Position numbers and translations under genes: made by a program. A stretch of 64,000 bases of DNA. Source: Clostridiales bacterium. GTDB lineage: Bacteria; Bacillota; Clostridia; TANB77; CAG-508. The notes beneath the pieces were generated by a model. That model saw nothing but the letters and a program-made list of their open reading frames with translations, had not been told where the DNA came from and made no database searches. Of the stretch, positions 47,230-56,689 are shown piece after piece (within the stretch, counting starts at the first letter, position 1; the number at the start of each line of letters is the position of its first letter). The DNA lies in contig JAHZIB010000005.1 of assembly GCA_019419955.1 (NCBI GenBank), positions 1 to 64,000 on the forward strand, in the 5' to 3' direction.

Positions 47230-50200
47230 TCAGCTTAATTTCATTGACAATAACTTACTCACTCCATTTTCCTCCATAGTAACCCCATATACAGTATCTG
47301 CTGCTTCCATTGTTCCTTTTCTATGCGTTATTACTAGGAATTGGGTTTCCTTACTAAATTTCTTTAAATATTCTGCAAATCTATACACATTCACGTCATC
47401 AAGGGCTGCCTCTATCTCATCTAGTACACAGAACGGAGCTGGATTTATCTTTAATATCGCAAAGAGAAGCGCTATTGCTGTAAATGCTTTTTCACCACCA
47501 GATAATAACATCATGTTTTGTAGTTTTTTACCTGTTGGCTGTACTTGTATGTCGATGCCACATTCTAACACGTTTTCCTCATCTTCTAGTTTTAGTTCTG
47601 CTTTGCCACCTCCAAATAGCTCCACAAATACTTCATTAAAATTCTTATTTATAAGTTTAAACTGCTCTATAAACTGTTCCTTCATTGTCTGCGTCATATC
47701 TGAAATAATTTTTCTAAGTTTAGCCCCTGTATTTTCCAAGTCTAATCTTTGTTCACACATAAAATCATATCTTTCTTTTGTTTTTTTATATTCCTCTATA
47801 GAATCAATATTTATACTTCCTAATTCCTTTATCTGCGTACGCAGTTGATTTACATCTCTTCCTGCTCTCTGTACATTTTGTGGCTTTTCGAAACCTTCTG
47901 TATTATTTGGAGTTAATTCATACTCTATCCATAAGTTGTTAACAACCTGTTCCAAATCTTGATCCAATTTTGTTTTGCGAACATCCAATTTTACAATTTG
48001 TCCTTTTAAATCTTCTATAACACTAAACTTTTCATTTATTCTTTCTTCCACTGTTTTTAAACTTTCACTCTTTGTAAGCCTATCATTTTTTAATTTCTCA
48101 ACTATTCCAGAACTATTATTTACTTCTTCTTCTATTTTTTCGATTTCCGCTTCTAAATCACTTATTCTCTGCTCTAATGAAATGTTTTCCTCTTTAATCT
48201 CTTGCACATTTTCGTACTTATGCTGTACACTCTTATTATTCACTTCTATATCTTGCTTAATTCTCTCAACCATCTCATCTATTGAACTTCCACTCTCATC
48301 AAAAGAAGATACAGAAATCTTTAAATTAGTTATATCAAAATTTAAGTCGTCTATGTATTTTTGAGCATCCCTATTATTTATTGCAAATCCCTCTACAATT
48401 TCGCTTAAGTTCTCTATCTGTTCTGTCAAATTAATAATCTGTTCTTGTCTTTGCTCTTTTTCTGTTTCATTATCTACTCTTTGTTTTTCTAGCGCTTCTA
48501 TCTCTTGCCTTAATTTGCCCCTTCTATCTTCAAGTTTAGCAATTCCGTCATCCATACTTATAATTTTCTGTTCTTCTGCTGCATACTCCACCTCAATATC
48601 TTGAAGTTCCTTTTCTAATCTTGTTACCTCTTCTATCACATCTGCAACTGACTCAGAATATTCAGTTTTTTCTTTTGAAATCTTTTCTATCCTAGAATTT
48701 ATCTCTTTTAAATTCTTTTCTAAGTCTTCTATTTCCCTGCTTCTTCCTAAAATATTTACGGTCTTTGTCTGAATAGAACCACCCGTAATTGCACCAGTAT
48801 TACTTATAATATCACCATCTAAAGTAACAATTCTAAAAGAATATGAATTAAGTTTAGCCATTTGAATTGCAGTATCCATATTTTCTACAACTAAGGTTCG
48901 CCCCAATAAATTAAGAACTATCTGTTCGTATTTTTTATCACATTTAACTAAATCTGATGCGACCCCAATGACTCCCTCTGTACTATTCTTTATCACTCTA
49001 TCTAATTTTTTCCCTCTGATTGAAGAAACTGGCAAAAATGAAGCTCTACCCAATTTATGAATTCTTAAATGTTCTACCAATTTTTTTGCATCTTCTTCTG
49101 TATCTGTAACAATATTTTGTAATACTTGCCCTAAGCACATTTCTATGGCTGTCTCATACTTTTTATCAACTGAAATTAAATTTGCAAAAACTCCATTCAT
49201 CCCCTTATTCAGGTTGCTATCTTTTTCGCAATCAGTAAGTAATGATTTTACACTCCTAATATAGCCTTCTTTCTCTTTTTCTGTCTCTATCAAAAACTTC
49301 AACCTTGAATCCTTCATTCTTCCTTCATAAGTTAGTTCATTTAAAATAGTATCAAACTCTTTTATTTTAGTCATACTTTCATTCTTTTTGCCCTGCTTCT
49401 CTTCCAATTTTTTTACCATTTCATTTTTCTTATATTCAATATCATAAAAAGCTCTTGATTTTTCTTGCCTGTCACCCCTTGCACTATCAATCTCTAATGT
49501 TAAGCTCTGAACTTCACTACTCGCTGCCTTTTTTCTTTTCTCTATATTCTCGTAGTTTGTATCTAGTGCACTAATCTCTGAAATGATTTCATATTTTCGG
49601 TCTGTACTCTTCTCAATCTGCTCTTTTTTCTCCTCGATTTCCAATTCCTTAGTAGATAGTTTTTTAGTAATTTCTTCTAGTTCTTTTTCTTTCTCCTCTA
49701 ACTCTTTATAAAACTTCTCCCTATTTAAAAAAAGAGTTTCCTTTTTTTCTAGCTTTTGTTTTTCTTCTTCCTCTAAATCTTTTATCCTTTCCTTAACCTC
49801 ATTAATTTCTTTTTCCAGTCTTTCTTTATTTGATTGATTATTTTGTATTCTTTCCTTCGAAATTCCTATTTCAGAATTAATTTTTTCAATTTTATTAGTA
49901 CTCTCAAACCCTATGTTCTGCATTTCCTCAATCTTTAAAGTAAGCTCATCAATTTCTTCCTTTAACTGTTCTTTTGACTCTTGCAGTCTTTGCATTTTCT
50001 CATTTTCACCTGCATTTTGTCCTTCTACAATATTAATATCTTCAACAATTTTCTCCAATTTTTCCTTATATTCAGAAATATTATATAAAAACAATCCAAC
50101 CTCTATATTTTTTAACTCTTCACGCAAATCCAAATATTTCCTTGCTTTATCAGACTGCATCTTAAGAGGTTCAATATTAGACTCAATTTCAGATAAAATA

Positions 50201-50778
50201 TCATTAATCCTTAATAAATTTAGCTTAGTTTGTTCTAATTTTTTCTCAGATTCTGCCTTTCTAGTTCTATACTTTACTATTCCAGCTGCTTCCTCAAAAA
50301 TCTTTCTTCTATCTTCAGATTTATTGCTCAAAATTTCATCTATCTTTCCCTGCCCAATTATGCTGTAACCATCTTTTCCAATGCCTGTATCCATAAAAAG
50401 CTCTAACACATCCTTTAACCTGCAAGGAACCTTGTTTATATAATAACCCGTCTCTCCACTCCTGTATAATTTTCTTGTAACTGTAACTTCCGTATATTCT
50501 ATAGGTAATTTTCCATCAGTGTTATCAATAACCATTGACACTTCAGCAAACCCAAGCGACTTTCTCGCTTGAGTTCCAGCAAAAATTATATCCTCAGACT
50601 TTGAACCTCTCAAGGACTTCATACTTTGCTCTCCCAGTACCCATCTTATTGCATCTGAAATATTACTCTTTCCCGAACCATTTGGTCCTATAACTGAAGT
50701 AATACCACTTTTAAATTCCAAAACTGTTTTATCAGCAAAAGATTTAAACCCTTGTAATTCTAATCTTTTCAAATACAT
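47230..50778 (-). CDS. smc: Chromosome segregation ATPase SMC
   Basis: 1182 residues. Walker A GPNGSGKSN (about 32-40), coiled coil (about 170-500), hinge (about 515-670, ending in the GG(S) glycine motif TGGSIQTK), second coiled coil, and the ABC signature LSGGEKAFTA with Walker B FCVLDEIEAAL. Forms the SMC-ScpAB loop-extruding complex. AAAGGAG 6 bases before the ATG. rnc and ftsY, its usual neighbours in Bacillota, are not adjacent. Confidence 0.97.
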   Translation of the reverse strand: MYLKRLELQGFKSFADKTVLEFKSGITSVIGPNGSGKSNISDAIRWVLGEQSMKSLRGSKSEDIIFAGTQARKSLGFAEVSMVIDNTDGKLPIEYTEVTVTRKLYRSGETGYYINKVPCRLKDVLELFMDTGIGKDGYSIIGQGKIDEILSNKSEDRRKIFEEAAGIVKYRTRKAESEKKLEQTKLNLLRINDILSEIESNIEPLKMQSDKARKYLDLREELKNIEVGLFLYNISEYKEKLEKIVEDINIVEGQNAGENEKMQRLQESKEQLKEEIDELTLKIEEMQNIGFESTNKIEKINSEIGISKERIQNNQSNKERLEKEINEVKERIKDLEEEEKQKLEKKETLFLNREKFYKELEEKEKELEEITKKLSTKELEIEEKKEQIEKSTDRKYEIISEISALDTNYENIEKRKKAASSEVQSLTLEIDSARGDRQEKSRAFYDIEYKKNEMVKKLEEKQGKKNESMTKIKEFDTILNELTYEGRMKDSRLKFLIETEKEKEGYIRSVKSLLTDCEKDSNLNKGMNGVFANLISVDKKYETAIEMCLGQVLQNIVTDTEEDAKKLVEHLRIHKLGRASFLPVSSIRGKKLDRVIKNSTEGVIGVASDLVKCDKKYEQIVLNLLGRTLVVENMDTAIQMAKLNSYSFRIVTLDGDIISNTGAITGGSIQTKTVNILGRSREIEDLEKNLKEINSRIEKISKEKTEYSESVADVIEEVTRLEKELQDIEVEYAAEEQKIISMDDGIAKLEDRRGKLRQEIEALEKQRVDNETEKEQRQEQIINLTEQIENLSEIVEGFAINNRDAQKYIDDLNFDITNLKISVSSFDESGSSIDEMVERIKQDIEVNNKSVQHKYENVQEIKEENISLEQRISDLEAEIEKIEEEVNNSSGIVEKLKNDRLTKSESLKTVEERINEKFSVIEDLKGQIVKLDVRKTKLDQDLEQVVNNLWIEYELTPNNTEGFEKPQNVQRAGRDVNQLRTQIKELGSINIDSIEEYKKTKERYDFMCEQRLDLENTGAKLRKIISDMTQTMKEQFIEQFKLINKNFNEVFVELFGGGKAELKLEDEENVLECGIDIQVQPTGKKLQNMMLLSGGEKAFTAIALLFAILKINPAPFCVLDEIEAALDDVNVYRFAEYLKKFSKETQFLVITHRKGTMEAADTVYGVTMEENGVSKLLSMKLS

Positions 50779-50814
50779 ATTATTCTCCTTTTATCTTAAG
50801 TCATCATATCGTAA

Positions 50815-50843
50815 ATTATATAGCAATTTATGCTTTTTTTCAA
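50815..50843 (-). promoter_or_regulatory. smc promoter
   Basis: TTGAAA (50838-50843), 17 bases, TATAAT (50815-50820) on the minus strand, about 35 bases before the smc start. Confidence 0.65.
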
Positions 50844-50902
50844 TAAATTTCCGTTTTTTTGTACAAAATGGGACAAAAAAAGAGCAATATTGCCCTTTTT
50901 CG

Positions 50903-51238
50903 TTAAGAAACATTGCTCTTATTAAAATATTCAATCATATGAATTATTGTTTCTTGGTTATTGGGCTTTAACTTATCAAATCCAAACAAAGCACTATTTA
51001 TTTCTCTTTTTCCTTTAACATCTAAATATGTGCTAAATATTTCATCTAATCCAATACCAAATAAATTGCATATTCTAACTAACACTTCATATGACGGCTT
51101 CGACCTGTCCTGTTCTATGTCTCCTATGTACCTAGGTGAACATTCAATCGCTTCAGCTAATTTTTCTTGTGTATAGCCATGGCTCTTTCTTATTGCCTGT
51201 ATGTTCTTTCCGATTTTTATTACCCTTGCTTTTTTCAT
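50903..51238 (-). CDS. XRE-family helix-turn-helix regulator
   Basis: 111 residues with an HTH_XRE domain (IGKNIQAIRKSHGYTQEKLAEAIECSPRYIGDIEQDRSKPS region, about 10-50) followed by a short helical tail. Possible general or phage-type repressor; target unknown. Single gene between smc and the amidohydrolase, ending in a weak hairpin at 50880-50896. Confidence 0.85.
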   Translation of the reverse strand: MKKARVIKIGKNIQAIRKSHGYTQEKLAEAIECSPRYIGDIEQDRSKPSYEVLVRICNLFGIGLDEIFSTYLDVKGKREINSALFGFDKLKPNNQETIIHMIEYFNKSNVS

Positions 51239-51358
51239 ATTTCACCCCTTCGAATAAAATTTTACAAATATATGATAGCAAAGGTAACCATTAGATAAAA
51301 CGAATTAAAAACGTACGCAGTACTTATATGTTTCTGTTTACGCGGTGTTAAATTATTT

Positions 51359-52639
51359 TTAATGGTTTGTATATTTAAATTTATTCATTATATATTCAAC
51401 ATCTATTATCAAAATTTTTCTATTTTCCATAAGTACATTGCCATTAACAATAGTTGTATCTACACTATTTCCATTTGTGTTATATACAAGATTCGAAATT
51501 ATATCATTGTTAGGTATAAGTTTTATATTATCCAATTTTTCTCCTATATCTACAATAATAATGTCTGCTTCTTTTCCTTCTTCAATACTCCCTATCTTAT
51601 TCTCTAATCCTAGCAACTTTGCACCATTTATTGTAGCCATCTTTATTACATCCTTAGAGGAAATTTTTTCCTCATTTTCATATATGCCACCTTGAATAAG
51701 CCCTGCAATTTTCATAGTCTCAAACATATCAAGATTGTTTCCTGATCCCTGCCCATCTGTGCCAAGTGCAACATTTAATCCCCTATGCAAATACTTCGTA
51801 GTATCTGCAATTTTGCAACCAAGCCTTAAATTTGAAACAGGATTATGTGAAATACCACAATCCATATTTTTAAGAATTGCCAAAGTCTGCTCATCAATTT
51901 TTACCCCATGAGCTAAAATAACATGTAATCCATCAAAATATTTTTTTAAAACCTCTCCTGCTGTCATATTGTGCATTTTCTTTATATCTTCTATTTCATC
52001 TATACTCTCCAAAAAATGAACATGAATTGGCAGATTATACTTTTTAGCTAAATTCTTTGACTCTTCTAATACTTTTCCAGAGCATGTATATAACCCGTGT
52101 GGAGCTACTGAGTAAGTGATTAATTCATTATTTTTATCTCTGGTTTCATATAACTTTATAAATTCCTCAATTCTATTATTTGAAGCTTTTTCCCCATCAG
52201 TATCCATTAAAACTCTAGTAATCACTGCTCTCATCTTGCTTTCTTCTAAAGCTTTTCTTATTTCTTCTGAGAAAAAATAATGGTCATTAACACATGTAGT
52301 TCCAGTAGATAACATTTCAATAATTGACAACATACTAGCATTATATACTTCTTCTTGAGTAAGTTTAGCTTCTCTAGGCCAAATTTTTTCATTTAACCAT
52401 GTATATAAATTGCAACCTTCAAAAGTACCTCTAAAAATGCTCATTGCAATATGTGCATGTGTATTAACTAACCCAGGCATTACAACTTTATTACTTGCAT
52501 CAATCACTTTTTCATTAATTTCTGGCTCTATTTTTTCACAAATTTTACTAATTAAGTTCTCTCTTATTCTAATATCTAATTTCTTTACCTTAACATCATT
52601 ACTTTCAAAAATTATTACATTTCCATTCTTTATTAACAT
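51359..52639 (-). CDS. mtaD: Amidohydrolase, MTA/SAH deaminase-like
   Basis: 426 residues from the ATG at 52639. TIM-barrel amidohydrolase with NTHAHIAMSIFRG, HVHFLES, LAHGVKID and ALGTDGQGSGNNLDMFE, the metal ligands of the methylthioadenosine/S-adenosylhomocysteine deaminase group. The reaction would deaminate SAH to S-inosylhomocysteine, part of methyl-cycle recycling. Substrate cannot be fixed from sequence; chlorohydrolase-type deaminases are similar. Upstream in-frame ATG at 52654 has no better ribosome site. Confidence 0.82.
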   Translation of the reverse strand: MLIKNGNVIIFESNDVKVKKLDIRIRENLISKICEKIEPEINEKVIDASNKVVMPGLVNTHAHIAMSIFRGTFEGCNLYTWLNEKIWPREAKLTQEEVYNASMLSIIEMLSTGTTCVNDHYFFSEEIRKALEESKMRAVITRVLMDTDGEKASNNRIEEFIKLYETRDKNNELITYSVAPHGLYTCSGKVLEESKNLAKKYNLPIHVHFLESIDEIEDIKKMHNMTAGEVLKKYFDGLHVILAHGVKIDEQTLAILKNMDCGISHNPVSNLRLGCKIADTTKYLHRGLNVALGTDGQGSGNNLDMFETMKIAGLIQGGIYENEEKISSKDVIKMATINGAKLLGLENKIGSIEEGKEADIIIVDIGEKLDNIKLIPNNDIISNLVYNTNGNSVDTTIVNGNVLMENRKILIIDVEYIMNKFKYTNH

Positions 52640-52725
52640 CAATTCCAACCCCATTTTTTTTTAATAATATTTAACTTTTTATATTATATATTAAATATTA
52701 TTTTGTTTCAATATTTTACTAAGTT

Positions 52726-52762
52726 AAATGTCGCTATAGGTTAACTTCCTATAGCGACATTT
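52726..52762. other. 15-bp perfect hairpin in mtaD leader region
   Basis: 52726-52740 and 52748-52762 are perfect complements around a 7-base loop, A-rich on one side and T on the other, so it reads as a terminator in both directions. No gene ends next to it: mtaD starts at 52639 and the region to 53301 is empty, so it may be an attenuator in the mtaD leader or a leftover from a lost gene. Confidence 0.5.
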
Positions 52763-53233
52763 GCTATAAAACTGATATTAATCTCCAGCTAAAAACAATA
52801 TACCTACCTTATAACCTAATATACATTACTGCATAAATAAGCTAATCACCAAATATATTGCTCATTTGCTCGACTACAAATGCACCCATAATAGCCATAT
52901 TCATCCTCAAAGGACTAATAACAACCACTATTAAATACAAGAATAATCTTAACTTCGAATATATTACATATGGTTCAACCATACATTTATAAAATTATAC
53001 CTACAGAAAATAAAATTGAATAAATATAACTTTTGTATAGCTTTAGCACAAATAATATACTCTCATCGCCGACATATACTAATATAAGGTCATTACACTA
53101 TTATACATCTTTGCTCGAATAAAATACAACATGTAAGATCACATCATATGTTACTCTTATTTCAACTAATATCAATCTTATGTTATTATTATGTTCATTT
53201 ATTTTTTTATTATTCATTTTTTTGAAAAAATTA

Positions 53234-53262
53234 TTGTTTTTTTATAATTTTTATTGTATGAT
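53234..53262 (+). promoter_or_regulatory. Promoter of HD-GYP gene
   Basis: TTGTTT (53234-53239), 17 bases, TATGAT (53257-53262), about 25 bases before the ribosome binding site AAGGA. Confidence 0.45.
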
Positions 53263-53301
53263 TAATTTATAACTGAAGAAAAGAGGTAAGGAAAAACTTA
53301 T

Positions 53302-54234
53302 ATGAAAAATGAAAAGTTTGATTTCTATAGTCCTATTAATTTAAAGTCCTATAATTTAGACAAAACCATGCGCTATCAACTAGATGTTTTGGGAAGCCTA
53401 GATTTTTTTACACGTAGACATAGTGAAAACGTTGCAAATTTGGTTTGTAGAATTTGCGAATATTTACACTGCAACCAAAAATTTACAATTTATTGTACTA
53501 TTTCTGCATATCTACACGATATAGGAAAACTTTTTATTCCTTTAGAAATATTAAATAAACCAACTAAGCTTACTGATGAGGAATTTGAGATAATGAAAAC
53601 ACATACAACCAAAGGTTATGAAATGTGTATGAAAGATTTGAAGTTAAGACCATATGCAATTGGCGCACTAGACCATCATGAAGCGTTGAACGGCACAGGT
53701 TATCCAAATGGTATAACTAATATTCCGATGGAAGCTCAAATTATTCGTGTTGCAGATGAGTATGATGCTATTGTAACTAAAAGACAGTACAAAACTCATG
53801 TTAATATTTCTGATACATTAAGAGATTTGATTAAAGATGCACAACCAGATCCAAAATTTATAGCACTTGACCATCTTGCACAAAACTATAAAGTGGGAAA
53901 AATTAATAAAAGAGTTCTTCGTATGTTATTCAAAGTTGTTATAGATGATATCCTATATGAAATTAGCTGTCTATATGAATATATAGATTATTTAAAAGAA
54001 AATATTAAAAGGTTAGAATTAATTTTGAAATATTCTGATAAAATGGATGAAGCCAAAACCGATAAGAAAAAATCGTATTATAAAGAGGGCATGAAAATGT
54101 TGTTTCAGGTTGACGAAAATTTTAATAATTATAGACAAGTCTACGATGATTACAAAGAAGCTCTGAATATTAGAACTGATAGAGTACAAAAACTTTACGA
54201 TGAGATTAAAATTATAAAGAAATTAGAAATTTGA
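53302..54234 (+). CDS. HD-GYP domain protein (probable cyclic-di-GMP phosphodiesterase)
   Basis: 310 residues. HD-GYP signature: RRHSENVANL, YLHDIGKLFIP, KTHTTKGYEM and HHEALNGTGYPNGI, all with the expected metal ligands; the GYP is intact. Such domains hydrolyse c-di-GMP. No sensor or receiver domain precedes it, and the C-terminal ~100 residues are a charged helical region, probably coiled coil. Solitary plus-strand gene with its own promoter and terminator. Confidence 0.88.
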   Translation: MKNEKFDFYSPINLKSYNLDKTMRYQLDVLGSLDFFTRRHSENVANLVCRICEYLHCNQKFTIYCTISAYLHDIGKLFIPLEILNKPTKLTDEEFEIMKTHTTKGYEMCMKDLKLRPYAIGALDHHEALNGTGYPNGITNIPMEAQIIRVADEYDAIVTKRQYKTHVNISDTLRDLIKDAQPDPKFIALDHLAQNYKVGKINKRVLRMLFKVVIDDILYEISCLYEYIDYLKENIKRLELILKYSDKMDEAKTDKKKSYYKEGMKMLFQVDENFNNYRQVYDDYKEALNIRTDRVQKLYDEIKIIKKLEI

Positions 54235-54249
54235 GTTATAAATGTATTA

Positions 54250-54279
54250 AGGACACATCTATCTAGTAAGATGTGTCCT
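54250..54279 (+). terminator. HD-GYP gene terminator
   Basis: 11-bp perfect stem (54250-54260 with 54269-54279), 8-base loop, 16 bases after the stop; could also serve the convergent mazF. Confidence 0.7.
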
Positions 54280-54317
54280 ATAATATTTTGCAAATAAGGC
54301 AATAACCTATGTTGGTC

Positions 54318-54665
54318 TTATTCTAGTCCAAAGCTTACTCCTAAAGCATTATTCACCTGATTTATTATCTTTTCATCATCAATATGACCTATTTTTTCTT
54401 TCAATCTGCTTTTATCTATAGTTCTAATTTGTTCCGTTAGAACAACTGAATCAGCCTTTAATCCATTATCTTGTGAACCAATTTCGATATGTGTTGGTAA
54501 TTTGTTTTTTCCAGTCTGTGATGTAATTGCTGCAGCTATAACTGTTGGACTATGCTTATTTCCAATATCGTTCTGAATAATTAAAACAGGTCTTATCCCT
54601 CCCTGTTCAGATCCTACAACTGGACTTAAGTCTGCATAAAACATATCTCCTCTTTTTATTACCAT
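54318..54665 (-). CDS. mazF: MazF/NdoA family endoribonuclease
   Basis: 115 residues from ATG 54665 (TTAGGAG 8 bases upstream; a GTG three codons earlier overlaps the site). Contains the family N-terminus KRGDMFYADLSPVVGSEQGGIRPVLIIQNDIGN and the SVVLTEQIRTIDKSRL segment. MazF cuts single-stranded mRNA at short sequences. In many clostridia it stands without MazE; here the gene upstream is a LolA-like protein, and no small antitoxin frame is seen in the gap 54666-54744. Confidence 0.92.
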   Translation of the reverse strand: MVIKRGDMFYADLSPVVGSEQGGIRPVLIIQNDIGNKHSPTVIAAAITSQTGKNKLPTHIEIGSQDNGLKADSVVLTEQIRTIDKSRLKEKIGHIDDEKIINQVNNALGVSFGLE

Positions 54666-54744
54666 ATTATTCACTCCTAATAATTTGTATATTTAAGGCC
54701 TATTTTTTAATATATTTCAAATTTAGTTCAAAGCACAAAATAAA

Positions 54745-55431
54745 TTAGCATAATATAGCATCTGTTTCAATCTTCTTACAAGCTACTATTTCATCTTTGC
54801 TCAAGCTATTTATTTTGACTTCATTATATAATATGTAAACCACAGATTTTTCGTTAATATCTTGTATCGTCATTTTTGTCGGTTTTCCTGTGTTTTTGTC
54901 TAAATATAATTTTTTAAGCTGCTTATATTTATTATTATTTTTTGTTTCTAAAATTATTTGCTCTTCATCTTTATATATTTTTGAATCACTATTTTCTTTA
55001 TAATCTAAAATAAAAGACTCTAAACACAAAAAACTATTTGACAGATATTTATAATTCTCGTAAATTTTAGATAAATTAAGTTTTGTATTTTTTACTGTTA
55101 AATTTGTCCCATCATAAATCATCTCCACACCCTCAAGATTACTTGGTTCTAGGACAGTCTGGTGAGAAATGTTTGGTTTTATATATTTCTGAAGTAATAC
55201 ATATTCATTCTTATTTTTGTTACTTTCAATTGTTACCGAAATTTTTGCTTCATATGAACTAATACTTAAAATATACTCTTCAATTTCCTTAATTGTTTTG
55301 TTACTCATAGTATTACCAATTTCAGAAATTTTATAATTATTTTTTATAAAAAATACAAAAAAAATTACAATAAGAAAAATAATTACTAAAGTTATAGCAA
55401 TTGTTTTTTTGTTTTTTAGTAAATTATGCAT
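54745..55431 (-). CDS. LolA-like lipoprotein-carrier fold protein
   Basis: 228 residues from ATG 55431 (GGAGG 5 bases upstream). One N-terminal membrane helix (about 8-28), then an extracytoplasmic domain with strands typical of LolA-like proteins (EMIYDGTNLTVKN, LYLDKNTGKPTKMTI). In clostridia such proteins are linked to sporulation/germination, but no specific role can be assigned. It ends 80 bases upstream of mazF. Confidence 0.65.
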   Translation of the reverse strand: MHNLLKNKKTIAITLVIIFLIVIFFVFFIKNNYKISEIGNTMSNKTIKEIEEYILSISSYEAKISVTIESNKNKNEYVLLQKYIKPNISHQTVLEPSNLEGVEMIYDGTNLTVKNTKLNLSKIYENYKYLSNSFLCLESFILDYKENSDSKIYKDEEQIILETKNNNKYKQLKKLYLDKNTGKPTKMTIQDINEKSVVYILYNEVKINSLSKDEIVACKKIETDAILC

Positions 55432-55522
55432 AATTACCTCCATTTGAGTAAGGAATAACACTATATGCGGTTTTCCTATACAATCGAAAAAGTAGGTTAT
55501 ATTAACCTACTTTCATTTTATT

Positions 55523-56494
55523 TTATATAGAGCAAAAATATTCGCTGAGGCAGTCAATAAGCTCATCCTGCCTTGTAATTCTGTTTATTTTTTCTCGTAT
55601 TTTACTTGCATTTTTTGTATTTTTTACATAATATGCTAGATGCTTTCTCATCTCCTTAATTCCAGTATCCTCTCCTTTTTCATTTACCTCTAACTCTATG
55701 TGTCTTTTTATAACTTCAAGTCTCTCTTCATTGCTAACCTCTCTTTGTGGTTTTCCTTCTAAAAAATTTACAATCTCCTCAAATATCCATGGGTTTCCAA
55801 TTGATGCCCTACCAATCATAATTCCGTCGACGTTAGTTCTTTCAAACATTTTTAACGCATCTTCTTTTGATTTAATATCTCCATTTCCTATCACTGGGAT
55901 TTTTACTGTTTCTTTTACTTTTTTTATAATTTCCCAATCTACCTCTCCTGAATAGTATTCTTCTCTGGTTCTTCCATGAACTGTAATCGCTGCAACTCCT
56001 GCCTCTTCCAAAATTCTTGCTGCTTCTATCGCAACAATATTATCTTTATCCCATCCTTTTCTTATTTTAGCTGTAACAGGTACTTTTGAAGCATCTACCA
56101 CTGTTTTTGCAATATTTCCTAAAAGCTCCAAATCTAATAATAATTTGCTACCATCTCCATTTTTTACTATTTTAGGAGCAGGACACCCCATATTTATATC
56201 TACTATATCCACTATATTGCTCACATATTCACTTGCATATTTTAATGCATTTAAATCACTTCCGAAAATTTGTGCAGCAACTGGTCTATGCTCACCCTCT
56301 ACATCCAACAATAACTTTGTTTTTCCATCATCATAAAATAATCCTTTACTGCTAACCATTTCAGTACATGTAAGCCCTGCTCCATATTTTTCGCATATCG
56401 TTCTAAATGGCAGGTCAGTAATACCTGCCATTGGCGCTAACATTATATTATTTCTTAGTTCTACATTTCCAATTTTAATTTTTTTTAAGTACAT
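55523..56494 (-). CDS. dus: tRNA-dihydrouridine synthase
   Basis: FMN-dependent enzyme reducing uridines in the tRNA D-loop. LAPMAGITDLPFR, the catalytic Cys in NMGCPAPKIVKNGDGSKLL, TAKIRKGWD and the FMN site GNGDIKSKEDA and GRASIGNPW are present. 323 residues. GGAG 8 bases upstream. DusB-type by length, but subtype is not certain. Confidence 0.93.
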   Translation of the reverse strand: MYLKKIKIGNVELRNNIMLAPMAGITDLPFRTICEKYGAGLTCTEMVSSKGLFYDDGKTKLLLDVEGEHRPVAAQIFGSDLNALKYASEYVSNIVDIVDINMGCPAPKIVKNGDGSKLLLDLELLGNIAKTVVDASKVPVTAKIRKGWDKDNIVAIEAARILEEAGVAAITVHGRTREEYYSGEVDWEIIKKVKETVKIPVIGNGDIKSKEDALKMFERTNVDGIMIGRASIGNPWIFEEIVNFLEGKPQREVSNEERLEVIKRHIELEVNEKGEDTGIKEMRKHLAYYVKNTKNASKIREKINRITRQDELIDCLSEYFCSI

Positions 56495-56530
56495 TTTATC
56501 TCCTAACTTTTATTACTTATCTGGAGATTT

Positions 56531-56689
56531 CGCAAGAAACCTACCTTTGTTGTTCAGGAAATTTCAGGCGAAATTTCCTATACAATAAGAAAGGCATTTC
56601 GCAGGGTAAGTCTCTGAAACAACAACAAAATACAGTTTTTGGCTCGGACAGTTCAAGGTGGCTTACCTTTGTTGTTCCTGAAATCGATG
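56531..56689. repeat. Dispersed intergenic repeat, copies 2 and 3
   Basis: Between dus and rodA. The first part contains a 9-bp perfect hairpin ggaaatttc/gaaatttcc (56557-56565 with 56570-56578) and TCCTATACAATAAGAAAGG. The second (about 56590-56675) aligns with 40738-40816: AAGG.ATTTCG, TCTCT.AAACAAC, GGCTCGGACA, CAAGGT, TTGTTGT. The unit therefore occurs at least in three intergenic places. Confidence 0.65.

Larger units (their letters stand above)
52640..53301. other. Long non-coding divergent region
   Basis: 660 bases between divergently transcribed genes. It holds the hairpin at 52726-52762 and the HD-GYP promoter at 53234-53262. The part 52770-53220 is AT-rich, shows no open frame of note, and no recognisable RNA. 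Confidence 0.5.
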
